Shown here: positions 1 to 4,915 of the stretch, piece by piece
How positions within the stretch are numbered: position 1 is the first letter of the stretch
Layout of the letters: the number at the start of each line of letters is the position of its first letter
DNA from: Bacteroidota bacterium
GTDB lineage: Bacteria > Bacteroidota > Bacteroidia > Flavobacteriales > Weeksellaceae
Direction: 5' to 3'
Assembly: GCA_023420435.1 (NCBI GenBank)
Contig: JAEZWE010000006.1
Coordinates: forward strand, 1 to 5,496
Length of the DNA stretch: 5,496 nucleotides
Notes under the pieces: model-generated
What the model was told of the DNA's origin: nothing
The model's database searches: none
Seen by the model: the letters and a program-made list of their open reading frames with translations, nothing else
Made by a program: the position numbers and the translations under genes

Positions 1-61
1 CCTCAGGAATTTCCCTAATCCAATCTACACCGCTGTCTTTATAGACTTCGTATCTTTTCAT
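1..61 (-). CDS. hsdS: Type I restriction-modification specificity subunit HsdS, N-terminal fragment (runs off the left edge)
   Basis: Only the first 20 codons and one extra base are present, beginning MKRYEVYKDSGVDWI and continuing REIPE. HsdS subunits of this group commonly open with a Y-x-x-Y-K-x-S-G-V-x-W-I-G-E-I-P pattern, which this matches closely except for R in place of the usual G after WI. HsdS carries the target-recognition domains that give the methyltransferase and restriction complex its DNA specificity; none of those domains lies inside the window. The ATG is 3 nt downstream of the hsdM stop codon, so the two genes are almost certainly co-transcribed and translationally coupled. 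Whether the gene is intact beyond the edge cannot be seen. The call rests on a short N-terminal signature plus position, both of which agree. Confidence 0.85.
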   Translation of the reverse strand, partial: MKRYEVYKDSGVDWIREIPE

Positions 62-64
62 CTG

Positions 65-2416
65 CTAAAAATTTAAGATTTCTGCCAGCAAGCCATCGCC
101 TTCTTTTTCCATTGCCAAAATATCCTTTGTTACGTCTTCCAAAGAACGCAAAGGGGCGGGCTGATAAAAATATTTGTTAAAGCTTAGCTCATAACCAATC
201 TTTACGCTGTCCAGCGCCATCCAGCTTTCTTCGGCATACGGTTTTACTTCTTTCAAATAATATTCCTGTATATTGTCTTTCAACGGGATGCTTTCGCTGT
301 CGCGCAGGTCGCTTTCGGTTTCATAAATGATGTATTCGCCTTTGGCTTTGGTTGCAAAATATCCGTAATAAGGCAGATCTTTTTCAGTACAGCCTAAAAA
401 TTCTAACAGGGTCTCCAGCTTTTGTCCGTTCAGCTTTTCTGTTCTTTTGATGACTTTCTCTGCTGTTTCATCATACCAACTTACGGCATCTAAGATTTGT
501 TTCTTTTCAGAGGCAGACAGTTTGGTTTTATCCTGTTTCAGCACTTCATCTACTTTTGCAGTGAAACTATTAAAGTTGCTAAACTCGTTCGTTCCCAAAA
601 CTTCCATTAATCGAATAGCCGTTTGATAGAGTTCTTCCTGCTTTTGCCAAGTTTCCTTTTTCAGAAAAGCCGTCAACTGTTTGGCATTGATGTTCAGCTC
701 GTGTTTGTCGATATAGTCGGCAATGGCTTTTTTGTGGGTTTCCAATCCGCTGTACACTTCCATTCCGTAAGTTTCAAACAGATATTGCGAAAACTCAGGT
801 TGCGCTTTGTCCCATTTCAGTACTTCTATTTTTTCAGTTGTGAACTGGGCTTTCAGTCGCTTCGGTCTTTCGATATTGATTTTATAATATCCAAAATCTG
901 CATTGTCAAAAACTTTACTTGCCATTTTTTGTTCTCCCTCTTTCTCCATTTCACTCAACTCCAGATAGCAGTTGACAATATCACTGATATGCGTTTTGCT
1001 GAGTTCACAGTTTTTATTCCCCAAATTCTTACGCAGTTTCTGGTACATTTCGCTGGCATCAATCAGCTGCACTTTTCCTTTTCGTTGAGCAGGTTTATTG
1101 TTGGTTAAAATCCAGATATAGGTGGTAATACCGGTATTGTAAAAGATGTTGTTCGGCAACTGGATGATCACATCCAGCAAATCGTTTTCAATAATGTAGC
1201 GTCTGATATTGCTCTCGCCACCGCCGGCATCACCTGTAAAAAGGCTCGAACCGTTGTGTACCGAAGCAATACGGCTTCCGATTTTGTTTTTATCGGTCAG
1301 GGCTTTCATCTTATCTACCATTTCCATCAGAAACAGCAACTGCCCGTCACTAGAACGCGGTACGGCATCTACATCTTCTTCTTCGCCCCAATAGTTTTTC
1401 AGTTTAATCTTAAAACGGTTGTCGATGACGTCTTTTCCGTCTTTGATATATTTCTGCTCACTCGCCCAGCTTTTTCCATAAGGCGGATTAGACAACATAA
1501 AGTCGAACTTTGTTCCGGCAAATTCATCAGTAGAAAGTGTAGAACCCACTTTGATATGTTCAGGGTCTTTACCCTTGATCATCATATCCGATTTACAGAT
1601 GGCGTAGGTTTCATCATTCACTTCCTTCCCAAACATATAGACAGAAGTGTTGGTCGCTTTGATTTCTCCCTCTGGGTCAGTAATGAAATTTTCAGATTCG
1701 GTCAGCATTCCCCCCGTTCCGCAAGCAGGATCATAAATCGTAATCACAGACGGAATTTGATTTTTAATCGGCTCAAAAACTAGATGCGTCATCAGGTCAA
1801 TTACTTCCCTTGGCGTATAATGTTCTCCGGCTTCCTCATTATTCTCTTCATTGAATTTACGGATCAGCTCTTCAAACACATAACCCATTCCCAAATTAGT
1901 CAAAGCAGGCAGTTTTCTACCGCTGGAATCCAGTTTTTCAAAAGGCGTCAGATTAATATCCGGTGAGGTAAATTTTTCCAGCACATCCAGCAACACATCT
2001 TTGTTTGCCATATGTTTAATTTGTGCACGGAGATTAAATTTACTGATGATTTCCTGCACATTGGTACTGAAACCGTTGAGGTAATCTTCAAAATTTCCTA
2101 ATAGAATTTGTTGGCTGTTGGTGGCATTGCCGTGCAAGCTCTGCAAAGTCCATTCGCTGGTGTTATAGAAAACATAATTGGAAGCGGTGGTCATTCCTTT
2201 ATCGTCCCATTCCGTGAACTTCATCGTATTTTTCTGGAATTCCACTTCTTCCAAAACGTGTTGTTTGGTAGGTTCAAGCAAAGCATCTAATCTTCGCAAA
2301 ACTACCATTGGCAGGATCACATCCCTATATTTTCCTCTTACATAAACGTCTCTAAGACAGTCATCGGCAATGCTCCAGATAAAGGAGACTAATTTATTGT
2401 GTACAGCGTGGTTCAT
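65..2416 (-). CDS. hsdM: Type I restriction-modification system DNA N6-adenine methyltransferase subunit HsdM
   Basis: HsdM transfers a methyl group from S-adenosylmethionine to adenine in the sequence chosen by HsdS, as an M2S complex; with HsdR added, the complex cuts unmethylated DNA. The 783-aa protein has the HsdM N-terminal helical domain (about residues 8-160, including RGKYRDVILPMVVLRRLD), the GEHYTPREVIDLM segment (197-209), SAM-binding motif I DPACGTGGM (229-237) and catalytic motif IV NPPYG (310-314), the N6-adenine type. Residues 380-440 continue the methyltransferase fold. Residues from about 520 to 740 are a lysine/glutamate-rich helical extension, and the end (ELSFNKYFYQP, then RSLEDVTKDILAMEKE) resembles the tail of long HsdM proteins. 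It is longer than EcoKI HsdM (about 530 aa) but typical of the roughly 750-800 aa subgroup. No frameshift or lost motif is seen. The ATG at 2416 lies 29 nt from a consensus -7 box and has an A-rich leader without a Shine-Dalgarno, normal for Bacteroidetes. hsdS follows after 3 nt. Confidence 0.97.
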   Translation of the reverse strand: MNHAVHNKLVSFIWSIADDCLRDVYVRGKYRDVILPMVVLRRLDALLEPTKQHVLEEVEFQKNTMKFTEWDDKGMTTASNYVFYNTSEWTLQSLHGNATNSQQILLGNFEDYLNGFSTNVQEIISKFNLRAQIKHMANKDVLLDVLEKFTSPDINLTPFEKLDSSGRKLPALTNLGMGYVFEELIRKFNEENNEEAGEHYTPREVIDLMTHLVFEPIKNQIPSVITIYDPACGTGGMLTESENFITDPEGEIKATNTSVYMFGKEVNDETYAICKSDMMIKGKDPEHIKVGSTLSTDEFAGTKFDFMLSNPPYGKSWASEQKYIKDGKDVIDNRFKIKLKNYWGEEEDVDAVPRSSDGQLLFLMEMVDKMKALTDKNKIGSRIASVHNGSSLFTGDAGGGESNIRRYIIENDLLDVIIQLPNNIFYNTGITTYIWILTNNKPAQRKGKVQLIDASEMYQKLRKNLGNKNCELSKTHISDIVNCYLELSEMEKEGEQKMASKVFDNADFGYYKINIERPKRLKAQFTTEKIEVLKWDKAQPEFSQYLFETYGMEVYSGLETHKKAIADYIDKHELNINAKQLTAFLKKETWQKQEELYQTAIRLMEVLGTNEFSNFNSFTAKVDEVLKQDKTKLSASEKKQILDAVSWYDETAEKVIKRTEKLNGQKLETLLEFLGCTEKDLPYYGYFATKAKGEYIIYETESDLRDSESIPLKDNIQEYYLKEVKPYAEESWMALDSVKIGYELSFNKYFYQPAPLRSLEDVTKDILAMEKEGDGLLAEILNF

Positions 2417-2445
2417 TTAAAATAATTAGTTTTTTTTAAAAGTAT

Positions 2446-2453
2446 CAAATATA
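2446..2453 (-). promoter_or_regulatory. Probable hsdM promoter, -7 box TATATTTG
   Basis: Read on the minus strand this is TATATTTG, a full match to the Bacteroidetes -7 element TAnnTTTG. It lies 29 nt before the hsdM ATG, predicting a leader of a little over 20 nt that is almost all A and T. No TTG is found 17-23 nt upstream, so the -33 element is weak or absent. The left arm of a 9-bp inverted repeat (2461-2469) sits in the spacer, where a bound protein could block RNA polymerase. That last point is inference. Confidence 0.6.
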
Positions 2454-2460
2454 ACGAATG

Positions 2461-2533
2461 GCTTACTATGAATAAAAGTTTTCAGAAAAATATTTTTAAT
2501 ATTAAAACACATTACCTTTAATGAATAGTAAGC
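2461..2533. repeat. 9-bp perfect inverted repeat GCTTACTAT / ATAGTAAGC flanking 55 bp
   Basis: GCTTACTAT at 2461-2469 is the exact reverse complement of ATAGTAAGC at 2525-2533. The 55 nt between them are almost pure A/T and contain the palindromic run AAAAATATTTTT. The left arm lies 7 nt upstream of the hsdM -7 box on the minus strand. It could be a pair of operator half-sites, a long hairpin, or the remnant ends of a small element. No coding capacity or target duplication was seen to decide among these. Confidence 0.45.
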
Positions 2534-2584
2534 GTTCTCAATGCGCAGCGTTACTCAAACTGACGGAAAAAACAACCATTCCTT

Positions 2585-2614
2585 CATCACTTCGAGTAGA
2601 AGCTTGAAAAACTT
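2585..2614. repeat. Dispersed 30-nt repeat, copy A
   Basis: The 30 bases beginning CATCACTTCGAG match 4360-4389 at 28 of 30 positions; the differences are T2597/G4372 and C2603/T4378. The 3' half can fold: GAAGCTT (2599-2605), loop GAA, then AAACTTC (2609-2615), with one C/A mismatch that becomes a G-U wobble if the minus strand is transcribed. Copy A continues with CTTCGCAGCGGGAAG (2612-2626), which can fold in an alternative way. The sequence resembles the TTCGAG-containing intergenic repeats seen scattered in flavobacterial genomes; that comparison is from memory. Confidence 0.6.
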
Positions 2615-2704
2615 CGCAGCGGGAAGTATTAACGACAACGTTCTGGAAATAAATACCCCGGATCATCGAAGAAAATAAAATATTAAAAAAATTAGAATCC
2701 TTTA

Positions 2705-2818
2705 ATGCCAGCTAACAGCACTTTTGTTCGTGCCTCCTTCCCAAAATTCCTTTTTCTCGGGAACACTCCGCAACCATTCCCGAACATGCCTGCAACAAAA
2801 CTCCCTTTTTTGAAGTAA
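2705..2818 (+). other. GC-richer island with a 37-codon open frame and a 7-bp hairpin; small gene or dispersed element
   Basis: Base composition rises to about 43% G+C by my count over 2701-2820, against about 28% in the next 120 nt. On the plus strand an ATG at 2705 opens 37 codons (MPANSTFVRASFPKFLFLG, then NTPQPFPNMPATKLPFLK) ending in TAA. Within it TCGGGAA (2757-2763) and TTCCCGA (2777-2783) form a perfect 7-bp stem with a 13-nt loop, and TGTTCG / CGAACA form another inverted pair around it. The peptide is proline- and phenylalanine-rich with no membrane segment, and I recognise no family. No consensus promoter or ribosome site precedes it. I have a vague, unverified impression that similar short frames recur in Chryseobacterium genomes, which would suit a repeated non-coding element better than a protein gene. 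Confidence 0.3.
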
Positions 2819-2994
2819 AATAAAGACAGAAAGTGACATTGAAAGACAAGTAATGCCTTATTGAGAAATAAAAAGTCAAAAAATGTTTTTGGATGAATAG
2901 GAAAGACTAATGATGAATAAATGGGAAAACAAAGGTCAATCAACGAAATAAAAAGTCAATCAATGAAACATTAAGACACTGAATTACAAATACT
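2815..2994. repeat. Degenerate 20-nt periodic repeat tract
   Basis: The clearest units are GTCAATCAACGAAATA (2935-2950) and GTCAATCAATGAAACA (2955-2970), which match at 14 of 16 positions with a period of 20. The 15-mer GAAATAAAAAGTCAA occurs at 2865-2879 and again at 2945-2959, exactly 80 nt (four periods) apart. Cut into 20-nt blocks from 2815, every block starts with G, often GTCA, GAC or GAATA. The plus strand is rich in A and G and poor in C. The tract ends at the -33 element of the downstream promoter, so it could be a decayed satellite, a phased binding array, or a bent upstream element. Confidence 0.45.
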
Positions 2995-3024
2995 TGCATT
3001 TAATAAAATACCCTTCTACATTTG
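2994..3024 (+). promoter_or_regulatory. Promoter of the DUF6266-like gene: TTG, 20-nt spacer, TACATTTG
   Basis: TTG at 2994-2996 is followed after 20 nt by TACATTTG at 3017-3024, a full match to the flavobacterial TTG / TAnnTTTG promoter with spacing inside the usual 17-23 nt range. The -7 box ends 25 nt before the ATG at 3050, giving an expected leader of roughly 20 nt that is A/T-rich with no Shine-Dalgarno. Confidence 0.8.
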
Positions 3025-3049
3025 TTTAAGTTTTTAAAATTTATAAACA

Positions 3050-3691
3050 ATGGGAACAATTAAAAAAGGAATCCTCGGAGGATTCAGCGGAACCGTAGGA
3101 ACGGTAGTAGGCGCCAACTGGCGCGGTATGGATGTCATGAGAAGCCGTCCAAAAGCAAGAGGTGGAACCCCCACTCCTTTACAAATTCTGCAAAGGCAAA
3201 AATTTGCGCTTGCCATCAAATTCCAAAACTCGCTGAGGTCTATGCAGAGCCGACTTTATGGAGATCACTCCGGCGTAAAATCCAGAGTAAATCTCGCTGC
3301 AAGTTACCTCTTAAAAGAAGTGGTAAGTGAAATAAACGGCAACGTCGTATTGCAGATGGAAAAAGTACTGATTACGAAAGGTGACTTAACCGGCTTTCAG
3401 AATTTAACAGCGACTGCAGGTACCGGTGAAAGCATCCACTTTACCTGGGAAGACAACAGCAGCCAAATGCAGGCACAAGCATCAGACATCTTCTGTACTG
3501 CAGTGTATGAAGAAGAATCGGGTGAATTCTATGTTCAGGAAGGGCCTCAAATTCGCAGTGCGCAAAACGCCACCGTTGTTTTACCAACAAATTGGAACGG
3601 TGCAACTGTTTATGTGTATGCCTTTTTCCAGAACGAAACCCAAGACAAAGCTTGCAATTCTTTTTATATAGGAAGTTTTGCTTTGGATTAA
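3050..3691 (+). CDS. DUF6266 family protein of unknown function
   Basis: The 213-aa product opens with MGTIKKGILGGFSG, continues TVGTVVGANWRGMDVMRSRP, and then has a QRQKFALAIKF segment (49-58). This glycine-rich start is the hallmark of the Bacteroidetes family I know as DUF6266, for which no function is established. Residues 1-40 are basic and glycine-rich, 44-95 are mostly helical, and 96-213 look like beta strands ending VYVYAFFQNETQ (187-198) and FYIGSFAL. There is no clear cleavable signal peptide or membrane span, so cellular location is open. Cysteines are at 149 and 202. The start is fixed by a consensus promoter 25 nt upstream. The gene stands alone: hsdM is divergent, more than 600 nt away, and an HTH gene converges from the other side with a shared terminator. 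Codon use is more balanced than the surrounding AT-rich DNA, and the frame appears intact. Family assignment is from memory of the N-terminal signature. Confidence 0.88.
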   Translation: MGTIKKGILGGFSGTVGTVVGANWRGMDVMRSRPKARGGTPTPLQILQRQKFALAIKFQNSLRSMQSRLYGDHSGVKSRVNLAASYLLKEVVSEINGNVVLQMEKVLITKGDLTGFQNLTATAGTGESIHFTWEDNSSQMQAQASDIFCTAVYEEESGEFYVQEGPQIRSAQNATVVLPTNWNGATVYVYAFFQNETQDKACNSFYIGSFALD

Positions 3692-3712
3692 TGAGGGGTT
3701 ATTTTCTCCAAA

Positions 3713-3750
3713 AAAATACCGCAAGATTTTAAATGTTCTTGCGGTATTTT
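3713..3750. terminator. Bidirectional intrinsic terminator between convergent genes
   Basis: AAAATACCGCAAGA (3713-3726) and TCTTGCGGTATTTT (3737-3750) pair perfectly over 14 bp around a 10-nt loop. A T-rich tail follows on the plus strand (ATGTTTTTT), and a run of T follows the core stem on the minus strand. It lies between the stop of the DUF6266-like gene (3691) and the stop of the HTH gene (3761), so it ends both transcripts. Confidence 0.93.
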
Positions 3751-3760
3751 ATGTTTTTTG

Positions 3761-4027
3761 TTATTGATATTCAGCATCCTCCCAACCTCCGTTCATCATT
3801 TCGTCCACCTTGTCGGATAAGTAATAGATCTTTCCCCCTACTTTTTTAAAAGGAATAATGCCATCATCTCGCCAACGCTGTAAAGTTCGAAGGGATACTT
3901 TAAAAAGTTCCATCATATCTGCATTATCATAGTATTTTTTATGAAAAGCCTGCCGTTCATTGGTCTGTACCCAATGGAGTTTTCTGAAATTGTTTCGGGG
4001 ATTTTTTTTATTTCTTTCGTTCATCAT
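3761..4027 (-). CDS. Small helix-turn-helix (MerR/excisionase-like, HTH_17 type) DNA-binding protein
   Basis: The 88-aa protein has one recognisable domain, residues 33-77: YYDNADMMELFKVSLRTLQR, then WRDDGIIPFKKVGGKIYY and LSDKVDEMM. The pattern of a helix, an S-x-R-T-L-x-R-W recognition helix, a G-x-I-P-F turn and a K-x-x-G-K-x-Y-Y wing matches the winged HTH_17/excisionase family found in many Bacteroidetes one-domain regulators. The first 30 residues are basic and polar (MMNERNKKNPRNNFRK) and probably disordered or DNA-contacting. No effector, recombinase or metal-binding domain is present, so it must act as a repressor, activator or architectural partner. ATG codons at 4027 and 4024 are both usable; an in-frame TGA directly precedes the first. 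Dyads at 4100-4144 upstream are natural candidates for its own operator. No integrase or conjugation gene is nearby, so an excisionase role has no direct support; a gene regulator is equally possible. Confidence 0.85.
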   Translation of the reverse strand: MMNERNKKNPRNNFRKLHWVQTNERQAFHKKYYDNADMMELFKVSLRTLQRWRDDGIIPFKKVGGKIYYLSDKVDEMMNGGWEDAEYQ

Positions 4028-4054
4028 TCATTTGTTTTCTTTCTTGGCAAATAC

Positions 4055-4062
4055 CAAAAATG
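4055..4062 (-). promoter_or_regulatory. Possible -7 box of the HTH gene (CATTTTTG)
   Basis: On the minus strand CATTTTTG matches TAnnTTTG at all but the first base. It ends 27 nt before the ATG, close to the 25-29 nt seen for the three better promoters here. No TTG lies at the expected -33 distance, so this is a weak call supported mainly by geometry. Confidence 0.3.
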
Positions 4063-4099
4063 AAGAAGGAATTTCATACTTTTTCCTTAATCATTTGAA

Positions 4100-4144
4100 A
4101 GTCATTTTTTTATGACTATTGTAAAAATAGTGAATAAAACTATT
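4100..4144. promoter_or_regulatory. Cluster of overlapping dyads, candidate operator between the HTH gene and the 4169 element
   Basis: AGTCAT (4100-4105), six T, ATGACT (4112-4117) is a perfect inverted repeat. Overlapping it, ACTATT (4115-4120), GTAAA, AATAGT (4126-4131) is a second perfect dyad, and a third ACTATT stands at 4139-4144, giving another inverted pair with AATAGT. Such half-site clusters suit cooperative binding of a dimeric regulator. The cluster lies about 75-115 nt upstream of the HTH start on one side and overlaps a promoter-like sequence on the other. Binding by the HTH protein is inference. Confidence 0.45.
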
Positions 4145-4148
4145 TTTC
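4119..4148 (+). promoter_or_regulatory. Possible promoter for the 34-codon element: TTG, 19-nt spacer, TATTTTTC
   Basis: TTG at 4119-4121 and TATTTTTC at 4141-4148 match the TTG / TAnnTTTG promoter except for the final base of the -7 box, with 19 nt between. The box ends 20 nt before the ATG at 4169. Two of the ACTATT/AATAGT half-sites overlap this promoter, so a bound protein would compete with RNA polymerase. Confidence 0.4.
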
Positions 4149-4168
4149 TGATCGTCAAACCTTTAAAT

Positions 4169-4273
4169 ATGGTGGTTATGAGCCTAAAAGTTTTCCACAA
4201 TCACACAGGTATAGCATTATCAGGCGGTTTACAAGCCTCAAAAGTTAAAAATCTAGGAAAACAAGCAAAATAA
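4169..4273 (+). CDS. Possible 34-aa basic peptide gene
   Basis: An ATG at 4169 opens 34 codons: MVVMSLKVFHNHTGIALSGG, then LQASKVKNLGKQAK, ending in TAA. There are five lysines and no acidic residue, so the peptide is clearly cationic; ATG 4178 (Met4) is an alternative start. G+C is about 43% over 4171-4240 by my count and about 11% over the following 80 nt, a contrast that marks a maintained functional unit rather than drift. A promoter-like sequence ends 20 nt upstream and the start has an A/T-rich leader. It is divergent from the HTH gene with dyads between. I recognise no family. The same stretch can fold as RNA and contains direct repeats, so the constraint may be on RNA or DNA rather than on the peptide. 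Coding status is therefore uncertain. Confidence 0.35.
   Translation: MVVMSLKVFHNHTGIALSGGLQASKVKNLGKQAK
4181..4262. other. Structured segment: 7-bp closing stem, inner hairpin and near-identical direct repeats
   Basis: GTTTTCC (4190-4196) and GGAAAAC (4256-4262) are perfect complements enclosing 59 nt. Inside, AGGC (4222-4225) and GCCT (4235-4238) can form a small hairpin. AGCCTAAAAGTT (4181-4192) recurs as AGCCTCAAAAGTT (4234-4246), differing only by one inserted C, so AGGC has two possible partners. This could be a small RNA, a cis-acting leader, or an attachment-like DNA site. Both strands can form the fold, so direction is open. Confidence 0.35.
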
Positions 4274-4469
4274 ATTAAACAATAATTAAATATAAACTGA
4301 TTATCAAATATTTACAATTAAACATTATTTTTATAAAAAACAGTTCTTTTTGATCACCCCATCACTTCGAGGAGAAGTTTGAAAAACTTTATTTTAATTA
4401 CCATCTCTTTTAACGGTTTTATAAATCTTAATCCATTTTCAAATCTTTTGCCCAAAATGGGAATATGTA
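4274..4469. other. AT-rich intergenic stretch upstream of the DoxX-like gene
   Basis: Apart from the repeat copy at 4360-4389 I see no gene, terminator hairpin or consensus promoter here. The part up to about 4340 is nearly all A and T. With the elements at 4100-4273 it makes up the roughly 500 nt between the HTH and DoxX-like genes. Confidence 0.55.
4360..4389. repeat. Dispersed 30-nt repeat, copy B
   Basis: This copy matches 2585-2614 at 28 of 30 positions. Its second half is a perfect hairpin, AAGTTT (4375-4380), GAA, AAACTT (4384-4389). Similarity stops abruptly after ACTT, whereas copy A continues into a GC-rich segment, so copy B looks truncated. It contains the TTG at 4379 from which a falsely long DoxX-like protein could be predicted. 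Confidence 0.6.
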
Positions 4470-4497
4470 TTGAATGGCTATTCTTTAATTATCTTTG
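4470..4497 (+). promoter_or_regulatory. Promoter of the DoxX-like gene: TTG, 17-nt spacer, TATCTTTG
   Basis: TTG at 4470-4472 and TATCTTTG at 4490-4497 fully match the flavobacterial promoter elements with a 17-nt spacer. The box ends 28 nt before the ATG at 4526. This places transcription start inside the apparent upstream extension of the reading frame and so supports the shorter protein. Confidence 0.75.
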
Positions 4498-4525
4498 TTT
4501 GTTAAACAGAAAAATTTCTAAAAAA

Positions 4526-4915
4526 ATGAAAAAAATTTTCCGAATTCTTCTTGCTCTTATGATGATTTTCGCAGGTATCAGCCATCTCACTTTTTTGCGG
4601 GAGGAGTTTCCGGCACAGGTTCCCAAATGGCTCCCGGAGAATGAAAGTTTTGTAGATTTTGTGGTTATTTCGTCCGGAATGGTTGAAATTGCCTTTGGAT
4701 TGGCTTTACTGTTTTTAACAAAATATAGATCAAAAGTAGGCTGGGCTTTGGCCATTTTCTTTGTCTTGATATTTCCAGGGAATATTTCACAATATACCCA
4801 CAGTATTGATGCTTTTGGTTTGGATACCGATTTCAAACGTTTGATGCGTTTATTTTTTCAGCCTTTGCTCGTAATATGGGCAATTTGGAGTACGAATGCT
4901 TGGAAAAAAAAATAA
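4526..4915 (+). CDS. DoxX-like (COG4270-type) integral membrane protein
   Basis: The 129-aa product starts MKKIFRILLALMMIFAGISH, followed by LTFLREEFPAQVPKWLP. The F-A-G-x-x-H-F/L motif after the first membrane span, followed by a short loop ending V-P-x-W-L-P, is typical of small four-span DoxX-family proteins. Likely spans are residues 4-22, 43-65, 71-90 and 107-123, with a basic tail (WKKK). The family is linked to quinone or thiol redox chemistry in some members, but most of this subgroup, including this protein, have no proven reaction. Location is the inner membrane. The frame stays open back to a TTG at 4379 (178 aa), but the consensus promoter at 4470-4497, the A-rich ATG context and the fit of a membrane helix at residue 4 all favour 4526. 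It appears to be a single-gene transcript. No clear terminator follows; the A/T-only palindrome after the stop is weak. Confidence 0.88.
   Translation: MKKIFRILLALMMIFAGISHLTFLREEFPAQVPKWLPENESFVDFVVISSGMVEIAFGLALLFLTKYRSKVGWALAIFFVLIFPGNISQYTHSIDAFGLDTDFKRLMRLFFQPLLVIWAIWSTNAWKKK

Larger units (their letters stand above)
2417..3049. other. Long intergenic region between divergent hsdM and the DUF6266-like gene
   Basis: This 633-nt stretch contains no gene of ordinary size. It holds two outward-facing promoters at its ends (2446-2453 and 2994-3024), an inverted repeat (2461-2533), an imperfect direct repeat AGCGTTCTCAA / AGCGTTACTCAA (2531-2541 and 2547-2558), a dispersed repeat copy (2585-2614), a GC-richer island with a hairpin and short frame (2705-2818), and a degenerate 20-nt periodic tract (2815-2994). 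An 83-codon minus-strand frame across 2692-2943 has a TTG start and shows no family resemblance. The patchwork of base composition suggests several insertions or decayed elements rather than one unit. Confidence 0.6.

Noticed and set aside
623..2290. Five plus-strand open frames (161, 61, 175, 60 and 60 codons) inside hsdM
   Set aside because: They lie wholly antisense to hsdM, which has clear catalytic motifs, and their translations show biased, non-family composition.
2692..2943. 83-codon minus-strand frame
   Set aside because: It starts with TTG, has no ribosome site or full promoter match, spans a compositional boundary and a repeat tract, and resembles no family.
2815..2994. CRISPR array
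   Set aside because: The repeat units are contiguous and degenerate with no unique spacers, and no cas gene is present.
3034..3219. 61-codon minus-strand frame
   Set aside because: It is antisense to the start of the DUF6266-like gene and overlaps that gene's leader.
3426..3671. 81-codon plus-strand frame
   Set aside because: It is an alternate frame inside the DUF6266-like gene, whose own frame has the promoter and family signature.
3761..4027. The HTH gene as part of the type I restriction-modification operon
   Set aside because: It is more than 1.3 kb from hsdM with its own terminator, and an unrelated gene on the other strand lies between them.
4489..4836. 115-codon minus-strand frame
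   Set aside because: It is antisense to the DoxX-like gene, which has four membrane spans and a family motif.
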